Part shown: positions 24,199-33,260 of the stretch, one piece after another
Layout of the letters: each line of letters starts with the position of its first letter
How positions within the stretch are numbered: position 1 is the stretch's first letter
DNA from: Desulforapulum autotrophicum HRM2
GTDB lineage: Bacteria > Desulfobacterota > Desulfobacteria > Desulfobacterales > Desulfobacteraceae
DNA length: 64,000 nucleotides
Direction of reading: 5' to 3'
Assembly: GCF_000020365.1 (NCBI RefSeq)
Contig: NC_012108.1
Location: 806,001 to 870,000, forward strand
Notes under the pieces: model-generated
Databases searched by the model: none
What the model saw: only the letters and a program-made list of their open reading frames with translations
Told to the model about the DNA's origin: nothing
Made by a program: the position numbers and the translations under genes

Positions 24199-24411
24199 TT
24201 AAATGATCTGCCGCCGAAGGTTGTGGAAAACCGTCTCAAAGGATTCAGGGTCACTCTGTTTTATTTTCTGCACCTGTTTGTCCACAAACCCATGGGTGAG
24301 TTCATCGTCCATATCTGACAACCGCCTGTAATATCCCAGGCGGCGGCTCAGGATAAAATAGTATGATTCCTGGGCCGTGTAAAGCGCCTTTGTCGATTTG
24401 ATATTTTCCAT
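24199..24411 (-). CDS. Hypothetical protein (70 aa)
   Basis: 70 residues, helical and charged: TKALYTAQESYYFILSRRLGYYRRLSDMDDELTHGFVDKQVQKIKQSDPESFETVFHNLRRQI. No family recognised. It lies upstream of the DksA-like gene on the same strand, 91 bp away, and may be co-expressed. Confidence 0.5.
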   Translation of the reverse strand: MENIKSTKALYTAQESYYFILSRRLGYYRRLSDMDDELTHGFVDKQVQKIKQSDPESFETVFHNLRRQII

Positions 24412-24554
24412 TTTTTTTACGGATCAAGTTTAGCCTCCTTTCTATTGTTCCTGTATATAATTGAGTGAAGCCAGGACCAGGCCCCCAAAATTTAAGTCTT
24501 GCATAATAACGATTCGAATTCTATACCAGGAATGCAACTTTTAGGTGTTACTCT

Positions 24555-24567
24555 TACAACAGTTGTA
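24555..24567. promoter_or_regulatory. TACAAC-A-GTTGTA palindrome
   Basis: A perfect 13-bp palindrome 70 bp upstream of the CoA-transferase/GNAT gene. Possible operator; no other evidence. Confidence 0.35.
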
Positions 24568-24637
24568 TGATTCCATTATTGAAATTTAACGGCGTATTGA
24601 TTCTTTATGCGATAAATTACGGACAAGGAGGCATGCC

Positions 24638-26500
24638 GTGAACCTTGATTCCTACTGCCCTGATAAAATAATGACGGCAGAATCTGCCATTTCCAAAATT
24701 AAAATCGGTAGTCGTATCTTTATCGGGACCGGCTGCGGAGAACCGCAGCATCTGATTCACACCATGGTATCCAATAAAGCGCTTGAGGACATCCTGATCT
24801 ATCAGATGCTGTCATTTTCATTGTCCCGGTATGTGGATGAGCCCTCATTTTTAGGACGATTTTCCCTCAAACTCTTCTTTATCAGCCGGGAGATGAGAAA
24901 GGCAGCCTTTGAGGGAAAAATTGATTATATTCCCGCCTATCTGTCCCAAATTCCGAGATTATTTTACAGCAAACGAATCGGACTTGATGTGGCACTGATT
25001 CAGGTGAGTCCTCCTGATAAACATGGATTTTGCAGCCTGGGGGTTTCGGTGGATATCACCCGCGCCGGTATGGCCAATTCCACCCTTGTCATCGCCCAGG
25101 TGAATGCACAAATGCCTCGAACCCTTGGAGACAGCAGTGTTCACATCGACGAAATCGATTATTTCGTTTTCCATGATGAACCGATACTGGAATTTTCTCC
25201 TACAATTTATCCCGATAATAATGTGGCCCAAAGAATTGGCCATTACGTTTCTCAACTGATCAGTGACAATGCAACCATCCAGGTGGGATTTGGAACGCTG
25301 CCCAATGAAATACTGCTCTACTTAAAGGATAAACGTAATCTCGGAATCCATACTCAGGTTATTACAGATGCATTTTTGCCCTTATTGGAACAAAAAGTAG
25401 TGACATGCAAAAAGAAAAATCACATGCCGGGAAGGGTGGTGGCCTCTTTGTGCATGGGCTCCCGAAAACTGTACGATTACGTGGATGATAATTCTCTGAT
25501 TAATCTGCTTCCATCCGAATATGTGAATGATCCCAATGTGATCGCCATGAACAACAATCTGATCTCCATTAGTTCAGCGTTGGAGGTGGATTTGACAGGT
25601 CAAATAAACTCGGACTCAGTGGGATATAAATTTTACAGCGGTATCGGTGATCAGGTGGATTTTATCAGGGGCAGTGCCATGTCAAAAAATGGATTTTCCA
25701 TCATAGCCCTCCCTTCAACTGCTCAAAATGGTCGTTTGTCCAGGATTGTCTCACACTTGAGTGAAGGCGCTGGTATGGCAACCACCCGCGGAGATGTCAA
25801 TTTTGTGGTGACGGAGTACGGCATCGCCGAACTTCAGGGAAAAAGCATTTATCAAAGGGTCATGGAGCTTGCCCAGATAGCCCACCCGAAATTCAGGGAT
25901 GAATTGATTCAACATGCAAAGAAACAGCATTTCATTTTTGCCGACCAACTTCCTCCCAGTGAGGATGACCTGCTTTTTCTTGAAGATTATAAAACCGTAT
26001 TCAACTTAAGGGACGGCCGAACCATTGGATTTAGACCCCTCATGTCTGCAGATGAGTTTGACTTTAGAAATTTTTTCTACTCCCTTCATGAGGAGACCAT
26101 CTATCGTCGTTTTTTTTATAGAAAACGGGTGCTTCCCCGTCGAGAAATCCAAAAAATCCGGGTCAATGTAGATTATCGCAAAAACATGACCCTAATCGGT
26201 TTAATACCCATAGGTGGCCATAAAGAGATTGTGGCAGTCGCCTCCTATGCCGAAGAAAGTCAGGATAAGTACGCAGAAGTTGCCTTTGTGGTGGGAGAGA
26301 ATTATCAAAGGTTGGGACTCGCCTCTTTTATGTTGAAGCAGTTGGAAAACATTGCAAAGGAAAACGATTTTATCGGTTTTAAAGCTGTGGTACTCAAAGA
26401 GAACCGTGGCATGATCAATGTGTTCAAAAAACATTATCCTGAACTTGTCAAAATCAAAGATGACGGCATGGAAATGGAATTGCAGATGAAATTTGAGTGA
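24638..26500 (+). CDS. Acetyl-CoA hydrolase/CoA-transferase fused to a GNAT acetyltransferase
   Basis: 620 residues, GTG start 6 bases after AAGGAGG. Residues ~5-440 are a class I CoA-transferase/acetyl-CoA hydrolase (GTGCGEPQHL near the start, VQVGFGTLPNEIL, and FVVTEYGIAELQGKS carrying the C-terminal family signature). Residues ~455-620 are a GNAT domain (RPLMSADEFDFRNFFYSLHEETIYRRFF...VAFVVGENYQRLGLASFMLKQLENIAKENDF). The same fusion is known in other anaerobes. Such enzymes swap or hydrolyse CoA esters of short acids, and the GNAT domain might acetylate the enzyme or a partner. Monocistronic, ending at a bidirectional terminator. Confidence 0.88.
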   Translation: MNLDSYCPDKIMTAESAISKIKIGSRIFIGTGCGEPQHLIHTMVSNKALEDILIYQMLSFSLSRYVDEPSFLGRFSLKLFFISREMRKAAFEGKIDYIPAYLSQIPRLFYSKRIGLDVALIQVSPPDKHGFCSLGVSVDITRAGMANSTLVIAQVNAQMPRTLGDSSVHIDEIDYFVFHDEPILEFSPTIYPDNNVAQRIGHYVSQLISDNATIQVGFGTLPNEILLYLKDKRNLGIHTQVITDAFLPLLEQKVVTCKKKNHMPGRVVASLCMGSRKLYDYVDDNSLINLLPSEYVNDPNVIAMNNNLISISSALEVDLTGQINSDSVGYKFYSGIGDQVDFIRGSAMSKNGFSIIALPSTAQNGRLSRIVSHLSEGAGMATTRGDVNFVVTEYGIAELQGKSIYQRVMELAQIAHPKFRDELIQHAKKQHFIFADQLPPSEDDLLFLEDYKTVFNLRDGRTIGFRPLMSADEFDFRNFFYSLHEETIYRRFFYRKRVLPRREIQKIRVNVDYRKNMTLIGLIPIGGHKEIVAVASYAEESQDKYAEVAFVVGENYQRLGLASFMLKQLENIAKENDFIGFKAVVLKENRGMINVFKKHYPELVKIKDDGMEMELQMKFE

Positions 26501-26601
26501 ACTTCACCTTGAAAACGAGGGTGCTTTCTCCACTTGTACAAAATAATCGACACGTATGGATATGTTCATTGTTTTTCTAAAGTACTTCAGGTCTGTAAAT
26601 G

Positions 26602-26638
26602 AAAAACCCTGCTTCAGCCATTGGAAGCAGGGTTTTTT
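26602..26638. terminator. Bidirectional terminator
   Basis: AAAAACCCTGCTTC / GAAGCAGGGTTTTTT, 14-bp stem, 8-base loop, A-run on the left and T-run on the right. It lies between the convergent CoA-transferase/GNAT gene and mtgA. Confidence 0.92.
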
Positions 26639-26667
26639 ATCAGGTTTTTTATCTGGCTTTTATCTGT

Positions 26668-27468
26668 TTAACTTTCAATGGCGCCGGCGCGGACCCCTTT
26701 AAGGTAATTCATGCAGAACTGATCATGACCCAGCAGCATGTCTGCTGTTTTAATGGTGGCCATGATTTTTTTATCCAAAGGATCTATAATGGCGGAATCC
26801 ATGCCCGCATCCATCATCAGGGAGACAAAGGTCCGGTTGATGATGTGGCGCTGGGGAAGGCCGTAGGAAATATTGGACAGCCCTCCTGTGATGTGGACTT
26901 CAGGGAATTGGGCTTTGATGGCCCTGACCGCATCCAATACCATGACCCCCTTGCTGGATTCAGTGGAAATGGGCTGTACCAGGGGATCCACATAGATGTT
27001 GGCCGTGGGGATACCGATTTTGTTCAACTCGTCCACCAGGGTTTTGGCCCGCCCCAGGATATCATCCGAAGAGCCGGGCATGCCGGCATCATCCATGCAC
27101 AGGGCAATGACCCTGCAATCTTTTCCGGAAAGAAAGGGCATCATGGCGTTAAATCGCTCATTTTCCAGGGAAATGGAGTTGATCATGGGCGGCATTTTGA
27201 CCATGGCAAAGGCCATTTCAAGGATGGCCGGATCCGGACTGTCCAGGGACAGCGGAATGTCACAAACCGGTTGAATCGTATCCAGCAGCCAGCGCATATC
27301 CGCTTCTTCATGGCCAATGCGGGCACCGGCATTCACATCTATAAATTTGGCACCGGCCTGCTGCTGTTGTTTTACATCGTTGATGATATAATCTGCATCC
27401 CGGTCAGCCACGGCTGCCTGGACCCGTTTTCTGGAGGTGTTGATTCTTTCTCCAATTACTTCAAACAT
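26668..27468 (-). CDS. mtgA: Methylcorrinoid:tetrahydrofolate methyltransferase (MtgA-like)
   Basis: 266 residues with a pterin-binding TIM barrel: FEVIGERINTSRKRVQ at the N-terminus, GAKFIDVNAGAR, LSLDSPDPAILE and HITGGLSNISYGLP. This is the AcsE/MtgA/MetH-pterin family, which moves a methyl group between a methyl-corrinoid protein and tetrahydrofolate. With the neighbouring MtgC and MtgB it would pass methyl groups from a quaternary amine into the Wood-Ljungdahl/C1 pathway. It is the last gene of the minus-strand unit and is separated from mtgC by a palindromic repeat. The direction of transfer is inferred from context. Confidence 0.88.
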   Translation of the reverse strand: MFEVIGERINTSRKRVQAAVADRDADYIINDVKQQQQAGAKFIDVNAGARIGHEEADMRWLLDTIQPVCDIPLSLDSPDPAILEMAFAMVKMPPMINSISLENERFNAMMPFLSGKDCRVIALCMDDAGMPGSSDDILGRAKTLVDELNKIGIPTANIYVDPLVQPISTESSKGVMVLDAVRAIKAQFPEVHITGGLSNISYGLPQRHIINRTFVSLMMDAGMDSAIIDPLDKKIMATIKTADMLLGHDQFCMNYLKGVRAGAIES

Positions 27469-27483
27469 TGTAACTCTCCTTTA

Positions 27484-27651
27484 GGGGCTCAGATGTAAAT
27501 AAATCCACAAATATGGTGCAGGATTTCAGCTCGTATTCAAGGCGTATCAAAGGGAGCATATTGTAATATGTGCCCTTTGATGCAACGCAGAAGACGAGCT
27601 GAAAGACAAGCAATATTGAGGAATTATTTATTTCTGAATCCTTTACACCCC
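27484..27651. repeat. Nested-palindrome repeat, subtype A, inside the mtg operon
   Basis: Outer ends CTCAGATGTAAATAAATCC versus an imperfect inverse near 27625-27645; middle arms TTTCAGCTCGT / ACGAGCTGAAA; frame motifs CAAGGCGTA and TGCAACGCAG; inner arms ATCAAAGGG / CCCTTTGAT; centre CATATT-GT-AATATG. The right edge is 4 bp from the mtgC stop codon. Its left half recurs at 4666-4711. Confidence 0.85.
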
Positions 27652-27655
27652 TGCT

Positions 27656-28288
27656 TTAATTGACGTAGGATTTTGCCATTTTAGAGGCAGAGCCGGCATC
27701 TGCTGCAAATCCGTCGGCACCGATCTGATCGGCAAAGGCCTGGGTCACGGGTGCACCGCCCACCATAATTTTGACCTGGTCTCTCAGGCCCGCTTCCACA
27801 ATGGCGTCCACGGTCTGTTTCATGGCCGGCATGGTGGTGGTCAGCAGGGCAGAAAGGCAGACAATCTGGGCGTTTTTATTTTTGATTTCCTCGACAAAAT
27901 TTTCAGGGGATATATCAACACCCAGGTTGTGTACTTCAAGGCCGGCACTTTCCATCATCATGGCCACCAGGTTTTTGCCGATGTCATGGAGGTCACCTTT
28001 GACGGTTCCGATGATCACTGAGGCACCTGCAGCGCCCTCTCCTTCACCCAGCAGGGGTTTGAGGATTTCCACGCACGCGCCCATGGCCTGGGCTGCCATG
28101 AGGACTTCCGGGATGAACATATCGCCGTTTTCCATTTTTTCACCGACAATGTCCATGCCCGCAATGAGTCCTTTGTTGAGAATTTTGCTGGCAGGCTCAC
28201 CAGCTTTTATGGCTGCATTGACCAGTTCGGTAAGTTTTTCGGCATCACAGGATACCAGGGCCTCTGTCATTGCATTGAAATCAGTCAT
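27656..28288 (-). CDS. mtgC: Corrinoid protein of the betaine methyltransferase system (MtgC-like)
   Basis: 210 residues. A helical cap domain (ALVSCDAEKLTELVNAAIKAGEPASKILNKGLIAGMDIVGEKMENGDMFIPEVLMAAQAM) precedes a B12 domain with GTVKGDLHDIGKNLV (DxHxxG lower-ligand His), LSALLTTTMPAM and VGGAPVTQAFADQIGADGFAADA. It carries the methyl group from MtgB to MtgA. The start is 12 bp after the mtgB stop. It is closer to standard MtgC/MttC proteins than the orphan corrinoid protein at 16643. Confidence 0.93.
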   Translation of the reverse strand: MTDFNAMTEALVSCDAEKLTELVNAAIKAGEPASKILNKGLIAGMDIVGEKMENGDMFIPEVLMAAQAMGACVEILKPLLGEGEGAAGASVIIGTVKGDLHDIGKNLVAMMMESAGLEVHNLGVDISPENFVEEIKNKNAQIVCLSALLTTTMPAMKQTVDAIVEAGLRDQVKIMVGGAPVTQAFADQIGADGFAADAGSASKMAKSYVN

Positions 28289-28299
28289 TTTTATACTCC

Positions 28300-29721
28300 T
28301 TATGCGTTTTTACGTTTTTCAACATATTGGATAAGTGCTTTTTCTATCTCGGGATCAATCTCTGGCTTTTCATAGCTTGCAAGGCGTTTGGTAACCCGGT
28401 CTTCTGCTATCATTTCAATGGATTTTTTGCCGGCCTTGAGCCAGGCATCGGGATTCTGGCGTGCCATCAAGGAGGGCGTGAAAAATTCAGTCCGGCAGAG
28501 TTTGAAGGTCTTGGGATGGGTCAGGTACTGGCCGCCGATCCCCACCTGCTTGATTATGTCAATATCAATGCTTTCGTCGGTTATTTCCAAAGGTTTCTGC
28601 ATGGAACGGATCAGACCGCAGGTCTCTTCGTCCACCATGAATTTTTCAAAACTCATGGCAATGTATGATCCCAGGATTCCACAGGCATGGAGGATGAAGT
28701 GTATTCCGCTTCTGGCTGCCGTTTCAAGGGCCAGGGCTGATTCAACACCGGCCTGGGCATCCATGGCCATGGCATCTGTGAGCCCGCCGCCTGCCCTGGA
28801 GGGCAGGTTGTAGAACCTGGCCATCTGGGCCACCATGTGAATGTTTTTTGACAGCTCCGGTGCACCAATGGAAAGGGCTCCGGTTTTCATGTCCATGGCA
28901 GAGGAGGTTGATCCGTAAATTATAGGTACTCCTGGTCGTACCAGCTGGGCCAGAGTGAGGCCGGCCAGAATTTCAGCATTCTGGAGGGCAATCACTCCGG
29001 CAAGCGTTACAGGACCAGAGCCGCCGGCCATGATGAGGGATGCGACAACACAGGCCTGGTTGTACCTGGCCAGTTCAATGAGTGAGCCTGCCATTTCTTC
29101 GGAAAACTGGAGGGGGGACAGGGAGTTGATCAAAGAGACTGATACGGTCTTGTCCTTGATGTTCTCCTTTCCGCCCCAGAGAATTCCGGCCATTTCAATC
29201 CCGTCAATGGCGCCCTGTCTGGATGTTGGGCTGCCCATAAAGGGTTTGTCACAGAGCAGCATGTTGGAGAGGTTGAGATCCAGGTGAACGGTCTCGTGGG
29301 GCATGTCAGCTGGTTCCACCATCATCCAGCCGTTCATGTCAATATAGGGAGAGGTCTGGATAAGTTTACAAAAATTGTCGTAGTCTTCCATTGTGGCCTG
29401 GCGCTGGTTGCCCCTGGCATCCATGACAAAGGGAGCACCATAACCGGGAAGGAAGACAAAATCGTCCTCACCTATTTCCACATTTTTCTCAGGGTTCCTG
29501 GCATGGACGGTAAAACGTTTAGGTGCTGTTTTCAGAGCCTTTTGAATTTGTGATTCTTCAAAAAAGACTTTGGTGCCTTCCACTTTAAACCCATTGGATT
29601 TGAAAATCTCCACGGCTTCTTTGTCATTGAACGCCACACCTGTGTTTTTGAGAAGATCCATGGCAGCGTCATGGATTTTTTCCATTTGTGCGGTGGTCAG
29701 TTCCTGCATGCGATCATACAT
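28300..29721 (-). CDS. mtgB: Non-pyrrolysine MttB-superfamily methyltransferase (glycine betaine type, MtgB-like)
   Basis: 473 residues of the MttB/COG5598 TIM-barrel family. The frame is uninterrupted, so the amber/pyrrolysine codon of true trimethylamine methyltransferases is absent. This places it with the quaternary-amine enzymes (glycine betaine, proline betaine, carnitine). Visible features include LPGYGAPFVMDARGNQRQATMEDYDNF, MVEPADMPHETVHLDLN, YGSTSSAMDMKTGALSIGAPEL and HFILHACGILGSYIAMSFEKFM. Two BCCT transporters next to it favour glycine betaine as substrate. A strong AAAGGAG ribosome site precedes the ATG. Confidence 0.9.
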   Translation of the reverse strand: MYDRMQELTTAQMEKIHDAAMDLLKNTGVAFNDKEAVEIFKSNGFKVEGTKVFFEESQIQKALKTAPKRFTVHARNPEKNVEIGEDDFVFLPGYGAPFVMDARGNQRQATMEDYDNFCKLIQTSPYIDMNGWMMVEPADMPHETVHLDLNLSNMLLCDKPFMGSPTSRQGAIDGIEMAGILWGGKENIKDKTVSVSLINSLSPLQFSEEMAGSLIELARYNQACVVASLIMAGGSGPVTLAGVIALQNAEILAGLTLAQLVRPGVPIIYGSTSSAMDMKTGALSIGAPELSKNIHMVAQMARFYNLPSRAGGGLTDAMAMDAQAGVESALALETAARSGIHFILHACGILGSYIAMSFEKFMVDEETCGLIRSMQKPLEITDESIDIDIIKQVGIGGQYLTHPKTFKLCRTEFFTPSLMARQNPDAWLKAGKKSIEMIAEDRVTKRLASYEKPEIDPEIEKALIQYVEKRKNA

Positions 29722-29783
29722 TTTTTTATCTCCTTTTTAAAAGGTCGGTGCCCCGGAAGGGTGAACCATCCGGGACGGGCATG

Positions 29784-31283
29784 TTACTGGTTGTTTGTTT
29801 TTATATATTGGTTCAATCCCTTGAAGGTTCCGTAAAGAACCATGAGAAGAAGGAACATCAAAGGAAATGCCGTTGCAATGGAAGCTGTCTGAATGGCCTT
29901 GAGGCTTCCGCCACCGGCGAGGACTGCTGCCACAGCCCCCAGGGCAATGCCCCAGAAGGCCCGCAGGTTTTTGCCCGGGTTTTCATGGCCGGATACGAAC
30001 ATGGCCAGGGATATGGCGGCTGAATTTGCCGAAGTAAGGAAAAAAGTGCCAATGAGAAAGATCAGGGCAATGGATAAAACGCCGGTCATGGGAAGGTTCT
30101 GGGCAATGGCAAAAATGGCGCTTTCCACCCCATGCTCGCTCAGGGTTTTGGTTACGTCAAAATGGATGCCGGCACCGCCGACGACCCCGTACCAGAGGAA
30201 GTTGCCCAGGGTGGGGAGAATCAGGGTGGCGGCAACGGTCTGGCGGATGGTTCTACCCTTGGAAATTCTGGCAATGAAAACGGCTACAAACGGAGCCCAG
30301 CTCATCCACCATGCCCAGTAAAATACGGTCCAGGAACCGATCCAGTTCCCTTCATAACCCGGGGCTGTGAACAGGCTCATGGGAATGAAGTGGAGGAGAT
30401 ACTGGCCAATGGCGTTGGTGGTCAGGTTGATGAGAAAGATAGTCGGTCCGAATACCAGGACAAAGAACCAGACCGCAACAAACACCCACATGTTGACGTC
30501 ACCGATGAATTTCACCCCTTTTTCAATGCCCGTATACACGGAAATCGTGAAAATGGCGGTGAGTACCCCGATGATCATGTAGGTGGACCCGTCTCCCAGG
30601 GCCAGGCCGTACTGGTATTTCAGACCCGCAGACAGCTGGAGAGCTACAAACCCGGTGGTGGTGGCAAGTCCCCCCAGTGTTGCAAAAACTGCAAAAATAT
30701 CCAGGACCTTTCCCCAGATGCCGTAGATTTTATCACCGATCACATAGTAGAAGGCAGAGGAGAATCTGAGGGGAAGATTCTGGGTGAAACAGGCATGGGC
30801 CAGGCCGACGGTGAGCATGGCGTAAATGGACCAGGCGCTCAGGCCCCAGTGGAAAAACGAATAGGTCATGGCATTGGCGCCGGTGGCCGGTGTCAGGGCC
30901 TCACCGCCGAAATAGGGGGGCGGACTCATATAGTGGTAAGCCGGTTCAGCTGGGCCCCAGAACACGATGCCTGCGGCAATGGCAGATCCGAAAAGCATTG
31001 CAAACCATGAAAAATTTGAAAATTCAGGCTTGTCCTGGGGAAGGCCCAGTTTCATGCTGCCGTATTTATTGCCCATGAGAATAAAGCAACCACATACCAG
31101 CAAAAATACGGTGAGCAGATAAAGCCAGGCCCATTTGGTAGTGGTCCAGCTGAATACGGCGTTAATGACGGTGGTCATGTTTTCAGGGAAGATTATCGAC
31201 CAGAGGATAAATAAAACGGTTACAGAGGCTGAAATCCAGAAAACAAAAGGGTCAAAGGGCTTGGCGGGTGTGTTTTTGTCCAA
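29784..31283 (-). CDS. BCCT-family betaine/choline/carnitine transporter
   Basis: 499 residues, twelve membrane segments. FSWFAMLFGSAIAAGIVFWGPAEPAYHY, YSFFHWGLSAWSIY and the signature WTVFYWAWWMSWAPFVAVFIARISKGRTIR identify a BCCT transporter, including the tryptophan-rich betaine box. It is the first gene of the minus-strand unit and would import the quaternary amine used by MtgB. The short C-terminal tail lacks the long regulatory extension of osmosensing BetP-type proteins, consistent with a catabolic role. A sigma-54-type promoter lies ~80 bp upstream. Confidence 0.93.
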   Translation of the reverse strand: MDKNTPAKPFDPFVFWISASVTVLFILWSIIFPENMTTVINAVFSWTTTKWAWLYLLTVFLLVCGCFILMGNKYGSMKLGLPQDKPEFSNFSWFAMLFGSAIAAGIVFWGPAEPAYHYMSPPPYFGGEALTPATGANAMTYSFFHWGLSAWSIYAMLTVGLAHACFTQNLPLRFSSAFYYVIGDKIYGIWGKVLDIFAVFATLGGLATTTGFVALQLSAGLKYQYGLALGDGSTYMIIGVLTAIFTISVYTGIEKGVKFIGDVNMWVFVAVWFFVLVFGPTIFLINLTTNAIGQYLLHFIPMSLFTAPGYEGNWIGSWTVFYWAWWMSWAPFVAVFIARISKGRTIRQTVAATLILPTLGNFLWYGVVGGAGIHFDVTKTLSEHGVESAIFAIAQNLPMTGVLSIALIFLIGTFFLTSANSAAISLAMFVSGHENPGKNLRAFWGIALGAVAAVLAGGGSLKAIQTASIATAFPLMFLLLMVLYGTFKGLNQYIKTNNQ

Positions 31284-31360
31284 AATTTAACTCCTGTGTA
31301 AATGATGTTATTCCATTATCCGGTCATGTCGAAGAACGTCCCGGGTTTTTTAGAGCAGAA

Positions 31361-31376
31361 TGCAGATTGCATACCA
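31361..31376 (-). promoter_or_regulatory. Sigma-54 (-24/-12) promoter for the mtg operon
   Basis: On the minus strand TGGTATGCAATCTGCA: GG and GC are spaced exactly as in TGGCACG-N4-TTGCA. Predicted start about 31350, ~65 bp before the BCCT gene. A sigma-54 activator gene is adjacent, which supports the call. Confidence 0.6.
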
Positions 31377-31552
31377 GCGCAGAAGTATTTTTTTAAATGC
31401 TTGAATTTAAAGTACAAATTTTATTGTTTGTTCCTCAAATGCTGTGGCAGGAGCCTGCCGAGGGAAAGGGTGAAAAAAGTTTTTCAGTTTTTGCAGGGGA
31501 AGGGGTGAAAGAAATTTTTCAGTAGAAAAGAAATTGACATGGGATGTGGGGG

Positions 31553-33049
31553 TCAGGGTTTTGGGTCGCGGATAAAATCAATACGGCGGACTTTTAATTT
31601 TTTAAGCTTGTAATGGAGAAGTTGCCGGGAAATGCCCAGGGTTATAGCGGCCTGGGTTACATTCCCGTTGGCCTGGTGCAATGCCTTTTTTATCGCTGTT
31701 TCCTCCTGTTGCTTCTGGGCCTGAATAAAGTTTTCCGCCACCAGGGGCGCAGTGTCGTTGACCGACGGCACTAAACGGGCGCCCAGGGCATTGAATAAAA
31801 CGGTTTCCGGGTCGTAACAGGCAGGATCCATCTTTTCCAGTCCGTCCAGGCCTGGCCCAAAATGCTGCATTCCTATGACCCCTTCCTGGCCGACCATGTT
31901 CATGGCACCCTCAATCAAATGCTCCAGTTCCCTTATATTTCCTGGCCACTGGTAGGCATGGAATAATTCCATCACCTCTTTGGAAATTGTTTTTACATTG
32001 GTGCCCAGGCGGGTGTTGTATTTTTTTATGAAATGGCCCACCAGTTCTCCCATGCTGTCCAGTCTCTGGCTCAAAGGGGGGATTTTGATTATGACCACTC
32101 CCAGCCGGTAATAGAGGTCTGTTCTCAGTTTCTTTTCACTGATGGAGGTTCTTGGATTCTGGTTTACGGATGAAATGATTTTGACATCCACCTGGATTTC
32201 CTTTGAGGAACCCAGCCGCCGGACCCGCTTGTCCTGGAGGACCCGGAGAAGCTTGGCCTGAAGGTTAACGGGCATGGCCAGAAGTTCATCCAGAAAAATC
32301 GTACTGCCGTGGGCCATTTCAAACAGGCCGGGTTTGTCCAGTGCACCGGTGAAAGCCCCCTTTCTGGTGCCGAAAAGCATGCCTTCCAGAAGATCGTGGG
32401 GAATGGCAGCACAGTTGATGGCTATAAATTTCTTTTCCCGTCTTGGGCCATGGTTGTGGATGGATTGGGCAAAAAGTTCTTTGCCTGTGCCAGTTTCCCC
32501 CTGAATCATGATGGGGGAGGGAGAATCTGCTGCTCTCTGTGCAATGCTGATTATCTCTTTCAGCTGGTGGCTGGAACCGATGATGTCCGTGAACCTGAAC
32601 CGGGTGCCGTTGCCAACGTTCGTGTGAAAGAAGTCCCGGGAAGGCATGGGTGTGGATCTGCGCAGCAGTTCGTAATCCTTTACAAAGCAGATGGCACCGT
32701 TAATCTGTCCCTTTGTATAAAGGGGGTAACACGAGGTAATGCTGTTGATCACCTTGCCTGAACAGGTGCGGTAAAAAAAGGTTTTGTTTTTAAGCGAGGC
32801 TTTGTGGGTAATGCATTGCATGACCATGGAGGTTCTGCAGTTCAACTCGTAGATGTCGGTAACGTTCCTACCCATGGCATCGTCCAATGGGATGTCGTCA
32901 ATTTTGGACTGGGCCTTGTTGTAAAAAAGAATGATTCCGTTCAGGTCTGTAATGATGACCCCGTCATCCAGCCGGTCCAATACCGAAAGAAAATCAATAC
33001 GGTCCATATCCAGTATGGCAGGGGCAGATGAATTGTGCTGTATAGCCAT
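31553..33049 (-). CDS. PAS-domain sigma-54-dependent activator (RocR/NtrC-like)
   Basis: 498 residues. A PAS domain (residues ~15-125: LSVLDRLDDGVIITDLNGIILFYNKAQSKI) is followed by an AAA+ domain with Walker A GETGTGKELFA, the sigma-54-contact loop GAFTGA, and Walker B GSTIFLDELLAMP, where the usual DE is kept. A Fis-type HTH (AIKKALHQANGNVTQAAITLGISRQLLHYKLKKL) ends the protein. No receiver domain is present, so it responds to a ligand through PAS. It stands between the two BCCT units, both of which have -24/-12 promoters, and is the likely activator of both. Confidence 0.93.
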   Translation of the reverse strand: MAIQHNSSAPAILDMDRIDFLSVLDRLDDGVIITDLNGIILFYNKAQSKIDDIPLDDAMGRNVTDIYELNCRTSMVMQCITHKASLKNKTFFYRTCSGKVINSITSCYPLYTKGQINGAICFVKDYELLRRSTPMPSRDFFHTNVGNGTRFRFTDIIGSSHQLKEIISIAQRAADSPSPIMIQGETGTGKELFAQSIHNHGPRREKKFIAINCAAIPHDLLEGMLFGTRKGAFTGALDKPGLFEMAHGSTIFLDELLAMPVNLQAKLLRVLQDKRVRRLGSSKEIQVDVKIISSVNQNPRTSISEKKLRTDLYYRLGVVIIKIPPLSQRLDSMGELVGHFIKKYNTRLGTNVKTISKEVMELFHAYQWPGNIRELEHLIEGAMNMVGQEGVIGMQHFGPGLDGLEKMDPACYDPETVLFNALGARLVPSVNDTAPLVAENFIQAQKQQEETAIKKALHQANGNVTQAAITLGISRQLLHYKLKKLKVRRIDFIRDPKP

Positions 33050-33193
33050 GGCAATATCCTTAATAAAAACAGGTCCGTGAGATTAAGGGGTTATAGCATA
33101 GGAGCACTCTTGATTCAACTATGGACAATTTAAAGGTCATTGTTGCCGGATTTGCTTGCCCCATGCAGACCATTGGTCGGCTTTTGGCGTTGT

Positions 33194-33209
33194 CGGCATA
33201 CCTTTTGCT
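33194..33209 (+). promoter_or_regulatory. Sigma-54 (-24/-12) promoter for the second BCCT gene
   Basis: CGGCATACCTTTTGCT: GG to GC spacing is exact, and GGCA and TTGCT match consensus. Predicted start near 33220, 41 bp upstream of the ATG. The rest of 33050-33260 holds the activator's own upstream region. Confidence 0.7.
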
Positions 33210-33260
33210 TATAGTCCTGGTGTTCAAAATTATACGATAACCTAACATAAGGAGAGATGA

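Noticed and set aside
26599-27498. Long plus-strand frame opposite mtgA (299 codons)
   Set aside because: It is antisense to a well-recognised methyltransferase and its composition is explained by the GC-rich third positions of that gene.
28300-29721. Pyrrolysine-containing trimethylamine methyltransferase
   Set aside because: No in-frame TAG is present; the frame is continuous for 473 codons.
30132-31010. Long plus-strand frame opposite the BCCT transporter
   Set aside because: Antisense shadow; Gly/Pro/His-rich low-complexity translation with no family resemblance.
33184-33198. TGGCGTTGTCGGCA as a sigma-54 promoter
   Set aside because: GG to GC spacing is two bases short; the overlapping site at 33194-33209 has exact spacing.
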